32,458 nt of DNA from Corynebacterium jeikeium (GTDB lineage Bacteria > Actinomycetota > Actinomycetes > Mycobacteriales > Mycobacteriaceae), in the NCBI RefSeq assembly GCF_000738175.1, contig NZ_JFCH01000043.1, positions 1-32,458 on the forward strand, in the 5' to 3' direction. Within the stretch, counting starts at the first letter, position 1; the number at the start of each line of letters is the position of its first letter. The position numbers and the translations under genes were made by a program. This document shows positions 29,133 to 32,458 of the stretch, one piece after another. The notes under the pieces are model-generated. The model was given only the letters and a program-made list of their open reading frames with translations, was not told the DNA's origin and ran no database searches.

Positions 29133-31784
29133 ATGACGAGCTTCAACCCCACCACAATGACCCAGTCTGCAATGCAGGCTGCACTCCAGGATGCCTCCGC
29201 CAAGGGCAACCCGGACATCCGACCGGCGCACCTGCTCGTTGCGCTGCTGGAGCAGGAAGATTCCATCGCCCTGCCCGTGCTGCAGGCCGCAGGCGTGGAG
29301 CCGCAGACAATCTCGGTGAAGGCTAAGAACCTGGTCGCCGGATACCCGCAGGCCACCGGTAGCGAGATGGCGAATCCGCAGTTCAACCGCGATGCGCTGA
29401 ACGCGCTGACCGCCGCCCAGGAGCTGGCGGAGCAGTTGGGCGATACTTATGTTTCCACCGAGGTCCTGCTGGCCGGTATCGCCAAGGGCAACTCCGACGC
29501 GGCCAAGGTGATGCACGAGGCAGGGGCCACCTTCGAGGCCATCCGCGGTGCTTTCGAATCCGTTCGCGGCAACCGAAAGGTCACCACCGAGGAGCCGGAA
29601 GGCCAGTTTCAGGCACTGGAGAAGTACTCCACCGACCTGACTGCACGCGCCCGCGAAGGCAAAATCGACCCAGTGATCGGACGTGACCAGGAGATCCGGC
29701 GAGTCGTCCAGGTGCTCTCCCGTCGCACGAAGAACAACCCTGTGCTCATTGGCGAGCCTGGCGTCGGTAAAACCGCAATCGTCGAAGGCCTGGCCCGCCG
29801 CATCGTCGCTGGCGATGTGCCCGAGTCCCTGCGCGGCAAGAAGCTGATCAGCCTGGACCTGGGTTCCATGGTCGCCGGCGCGAAATACCGCGGTGAGTTC
29901 GAGGAGCGGCTGAAGGCTGTGCTGGACGAGATTAAGGAGGCCGAGGGCGAGGTCATCACCTTCATCGACGAGCTGCACACCATCGTCGGTGCCGGTGCGG
30001 GCGGCGATTCCGCCATGGACGCCGGCAACATGATCAAGCCGCTGCTGGCCCGTGGTGAGCTGCGGCTGGTTGGCGCAACCACCCTGGACGAGTACCGCAA
30101 GTACATCGAAAAGGATGCTGCACTGGAGCGCCGCTTCCAGCAGGTATACGTCGGTGAGCCATCGGCGGAGGACACCATCGGTATTCTCCGTGGCCTGAAG
30201 GAGCGCTACGAGGTGCACCACGGTGTGCGCATCCAGGACTCCGCGCTGGTGGCGGCTGCGACCCTGTCGGACCGCTACATCACCAGCCGCTTCCTGCCGG
30301 ATAAGGCCATCGACCTGGTGGACGAGGCCGCTTCTAGGCTGCGCATGGAGATCGATTCGCGCCCCGAGGAGATCGACAATGTGGAGCGTGTGGTCCGCCG
30401 CCTCGAGATTGAGGAGATGGCGCTGGAGAAGGAGACCGACGCTGCCTCGAAGGACCGTCTCGAGCGTCTGCGCAGCGAGTTGGCCGACGAGAAGGAAAAG
30501 CTGGCCGGCCTGACCGCCCGCTGGGAGAACGAGAAGGGCAGCATCGACAGCCTGCGCGAGCTGAAGGAAGAGCTGGATAACCTGCGCCGCGAATCTGAGA
30601 TCGCCGAGCGCGAGGGCAACTTCGCCAAGGTTGCCGAGCTGCGCTACGGCCACATCCCGGACGTGGAGAAGAAGCTGGCCGAGGCTGAGGAGACCGTGGC
30701 CGAGCAGCAGGAAGGCATGATGCTGACCGAGGAGGTCACGCCGGATACTATCGCCGACGTGGTTTCTGCCTGGACCGGCGTGCCCGCGGGCAAGATGCTG
30801 CAGGGTGAGACCGAGAAGCTGCTGAACATGGAGCTCGTGCTAGGTGGTCGCGTGGTTGGCCAGCATCGTGCGGTCGATGCAGTCTCTGACGCGGTGCGCC
30901 GTGCGCGCGCCGGCGTGGCGGACCCGAACCGCCCGACTGGTTCCTTCCTGTTCCTAGGCCCGACGGGCGTGGGTAAGACGGAGCTGGCCAAGGCTCTGGC
31001 CGACTTCCTATTCGACGACGAGACCGCCATGGTGCGCATCGACATGTCGGAGTATGGCGAGAAGCACTCCGTCGCCCGCCTGGTCGGTGCCCCTCCGGGA
31101 TACGTCGGTTACGACGCCGGTGGCCAGCTGACCGAGGCCGTCCGGCGCCGCCCGTACACGGTGGTGCTGTTTGACGAGGTGGAAAAGGCTCACCCGGACG
31201 TGTTCGACGTGCTGCTGCAGGTGTTGGACGAAGGTCGCCTGACCGATGGCCAGGGCCGGACCGTGGACTTCCGCAACACGATCCTGATCCTGACCTCTAA
31301 CCTCGGCGCCGGCGGCACGGACGAGGAGGTCATGGAGGCGGTGAAGCGCGCCTTCAAGCCGGAGTTCATCAACCGACTGGACGACGTGCTGATCTTCGAC
31401 CCGCTGTCTGCTGAGCAGCTGAAGTCCATCGTGTCTATCCAGGTGGGAGCTCTTGCTGAGCGCCTTGCGGCCCGTCGTTTGATCCTGGATGTTACTGATG
31501 ACGCCCAGTCGTGGCTGGCTGAGCATGGCTACGATCCTGCCTACGGCGCCCGACCGCTACGCCGCCTGATTCAGAAGGCAATCGGCGACCAGCTGGCCAA
31601 GAAGCTGCTGGCCGGCGAGGTGCGCGATGGCGACACGGTGCGCGTGGACATTGACCGCAGCGGTGATGCTGGTGCGGATGCTGGCATGGCTGGCGCTAAC
31701 AGTGCTGGCGCTAACAGTGCTGGCGTGGCTGATGCTCCGGGGCTGGTCATTACGTCGCTCGGCGCCGTTGAAGACGAGGGTTAA
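29133..31784 (+). CDS. clpB: Disaggregase ClpB (Hsp100 AAA+ ATPase)
   Basis: 883 residues. AGGAGG lies eleven bases before the ATG, slightly long spacing. The N domain covers about residues 1-145. NBD1 has Walker A GEPGVGKT (207-214) and Walker [10 protein letters not shown]. The coiled-coil middle domain (about 400-530) contains [23 protein letters not shown] sequence. NBD2 has GPTGVGKT, then [17 protein letters not shown] and ILTSNLG. It threads aggregated proteins for refolding with DnaK. The end carries a low-complexity tail with a duplicated 15-bp unit (31691-31720, residues ANSAG twice) after the last conserved helix. Control by HspR and SigH is indicated upstream. Confidence 0.98.
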   Translation: MTSFNPTTMTQSAMQAALQDASAKGNPDIRPAHLLVALLEQEDSIALPVLQAAGVEPQTISVKAKNLVAGYPQATGSEMANPQFNRDALNALTAAQELAEQLGDTYVSTEVLLAGIAKGNSDAAKVMHEAGATFEAIRGAFESVRGNRKVTTEEPEGQFQALEKYSTDLTARAREGKIDPVIGRDQEIRRVVQVLSRRTKNNPVLIGEPGVGKTAIVEGLARRIVAGDVPESLRGKKLISLDLGSMVAGAKYRGEFEERLKAVLDEIKEAEGEVITFIDELHTIVGAGAGGDSAMDAGNMIKPLLARGELRLVGATTLDEYRKYIEKDAALERRFQQVYVGEPSAEDTIGILRGLKERYEVHHGVRIQDSALVAAATLSDRYITSRFLPDKAIDLVDEAASRLRMEIDSRPEEIDNVERVVRRLEIEEMALEKETDAASKDRLERLRSELADEKEKLAGLTARWENEKGSIDSLRELKEELDNLRRESEIAEREGNFAKVAELRYGHIPDVEKKLAEAEETVAEQQEGMMLTEEVTPDTIADVVSAWTGVPAGKMLQGETEKLLNMELVLGGRVVGQHRAVDAVSDAVRRARAGVADPNRPTGSFLFLGPTGVGKTELAKALADFLFDDETAMVRIDMSEYGEKHSVARLVGAPPGYVGYDAGGQLTEAVRRRPYTVVLFDEVEKAHPDVFDVLLQVLDEGRLTDGQGRTVDFRNTILILTSNLGAGGTDEEVMEAVKRAFKPEFINRLDDVLIFDPLSAEQLKSIVSIQVGALAERLAARRLILDVTDDAQSWLAEHGYDPAYGARPLRRLIQKAIGDQLAKKLLAGEVRDGDTVRVDIDRSGDAGADAGMAGANSAGANSAGVADAPGLVITSLGAVEDEG

Positions 31785-31842
31785 TGCCTGTGCGGGCTGG
31801 CTAGTCTGTAACCCCTAACCTGCGCAAACGCCCCACCTGTTC

Positions 31843-32458
31843 TGAACTAGCCCCCGAAAGTTGGACTGGTTTAATTCTATGCGGTTAGGGTTTCAAGGGT
31901 CTGATTCCGATATTGCATCGGGGTCAGGCCCTTGAGTCGTTGTTGGATGCGTTTGGTGTTGTACCACTGGATGTATTCGTCGATTGCCTGGTTGAATTCT
32001 GCGACGGTGCCGAAGACTTCACCGTGGTACATCTCGGTTTTCAAGTGGCCGAAGAAGTTCTCCATGACCGCGTTGTCGTAACAGTTGGCTTTACGCGACA
32101 TCGACTGAACACCGCCGTTGTCACCGATCAGGTCGCGCCAGGAGGCATGCTGGTACTGGAAGCCTTGGTCAGTGTGCATCATCCACCCGGGTTCAGGCGC
32201 ACATGTTCTAATCGCCTTGGTTAAAGAATCGGCGGTAAACGCTGTCGACGGCGATGTAGCCACGGTGTGGGCAACAATTGAACGGTCAAACAGGTCCATC
32301 ACCGGTGACAGGTAGACCTTGCGGCCTGCGACCCTGAACTCGGTGACGTCGCTGACAAAGACAGTATTTGGCCGATCCGGAGTGAACTTGCGGTCAAGCT
32401 TGTTGTCAGCGATGTGACTGATCGCCCCAGCATAAGAAACATACGGCCTGCGCTGGCG
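31843..32458 (-). mobile_element. IS3-family insertion sequence, one end only
   Basis: The transposase gene reads toward the left, so this is the right-hand end of the element. A probable terminal sequence begins TGAACTAGCCCCCGAAAGTT at 31843, of the TG...CCCCCGAAAGTTGGAC type common at IS3-family ends, 58 bp after the clpB stop. The other end and any target duplication are outside the window, so the boundary is provisional. Confidence 0.75.
31877..32458 (-). CDS. IS3-family transposase (OrfB), N terminus outside the window
   Basis: About 193 residues are visible and the frame is open to the window edge. The rve/DDE integrase core is clear: first Asp in FVSDVTEF, second in MHTDQGFQY, and Glu in NCYDNAVMENFFGHLKTE, followed by YIQWYNTKRIQQRLKGLTPMQYR. 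All three catalytic residues are intact. The product would catalyse copy-paste transposition of the element. Confidence 0.92.
   Translation of the reverse strand, partial: RQRRPYVSYAGAISHIADNKLDRKFTPDRPNTVFVSDVTEFRVAGRKVYLSPVMDLFDRSIVAHTVATSPSTAFTADSLTKAIRTCAPEPGWMMHTDQGFQYQHASWRDLIGDNGGVQSMSRKANCYDNAVMENFFGHLKTEMYHGEVFGTVAEFNQAIDEYIQWYNTKRIQQRLKGLTPMQYRNQTLETLTA

Noticed and set aside
1..32458. CRISPR arrays, tRNA and rRNA genes
   Set aside because: No regularly spaced repeat-spacer pattern, cloverleaf-like sequence or rRNA signature was seen by eye; a covariance-model search was not possible here.

Overview
The window looks like chromosomal DNA of a high-GC actinobacterium of the Corynebacterium type. 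The evidence is the HspR/HAIR-controlled DnaK-GrpE-DnaJ-HspR chaperone set, SigH-type (GGAA/GTT) promoters, a membrane iron-sulfur reductase with an Ala/Pro-rich tail, a DUF222 (13E12-type) HNH protein, and a clpB gene near a type II flavohemoprotein. The last arrangement also occurs around Rv0384c-Rv0385 in Mycobacterium tuberculosis. No rRNA, tRNA or CRISPR array was seen.

Layout. 1-4 kb: a truncated iron-sulfur oxidoreductase and an alpha/beta hydrolase, both on the minus strand. 4-12 kb: the chaperone locus. It is split: dnaK-grpE (4.2-6.7 kb) is separated from dnaJ-hspR (10.3-12.0 kb) by a DUF2871 membrane protein, a probably SOS-controlled HNH protein and an unknown protein. 12-17 kb: an ArcD-like antiporter, a luciferase-family monooxygenase broken by one frameshift, a SulP anion transporter and an O6-methylguanine methyltransferase. 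17-19.8 kb: a two-gene unit that looks linked to type VII secretion (a small helical protein plus a hydrolase with a WXG-like N terminus), then a nitrilase-family amidase. A perfect inverted pair of DnaA boxes lies between them. 19.8-28.9 kb: a probable glutarate or related dicarboxylate unit (flavohemoprotein-like reductase, CaiB-type CoA-transferase, glutaryl-CoA dehydrogenase, IclR regulator, three-gene TRAP transporter), interrupted by a decayed NYN gene and an unknown gene. 29-31.8 kb: clpB with two tandem HAIR operators. 31.8 kb to the end: one end of an IS3-family element.

How it works together. The dnaK, dnaJ-hspR and clpB promoters each combine a SigH-like promoter with HAIR operators, so the HspR encoded here probably represses all three and itself. 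The TRAP transporter and the glutaryl-CoA dehydrogenase/CoA-transferase genes share a similar 25-bp leader motif, which suggests co-regulation, perhaps by the IclR protein encoded between them. The most unusual sequence features are short degenerate tandem repeats (13 or 14 bp) at two convergent gene ends. They place stop codons in all six frames.
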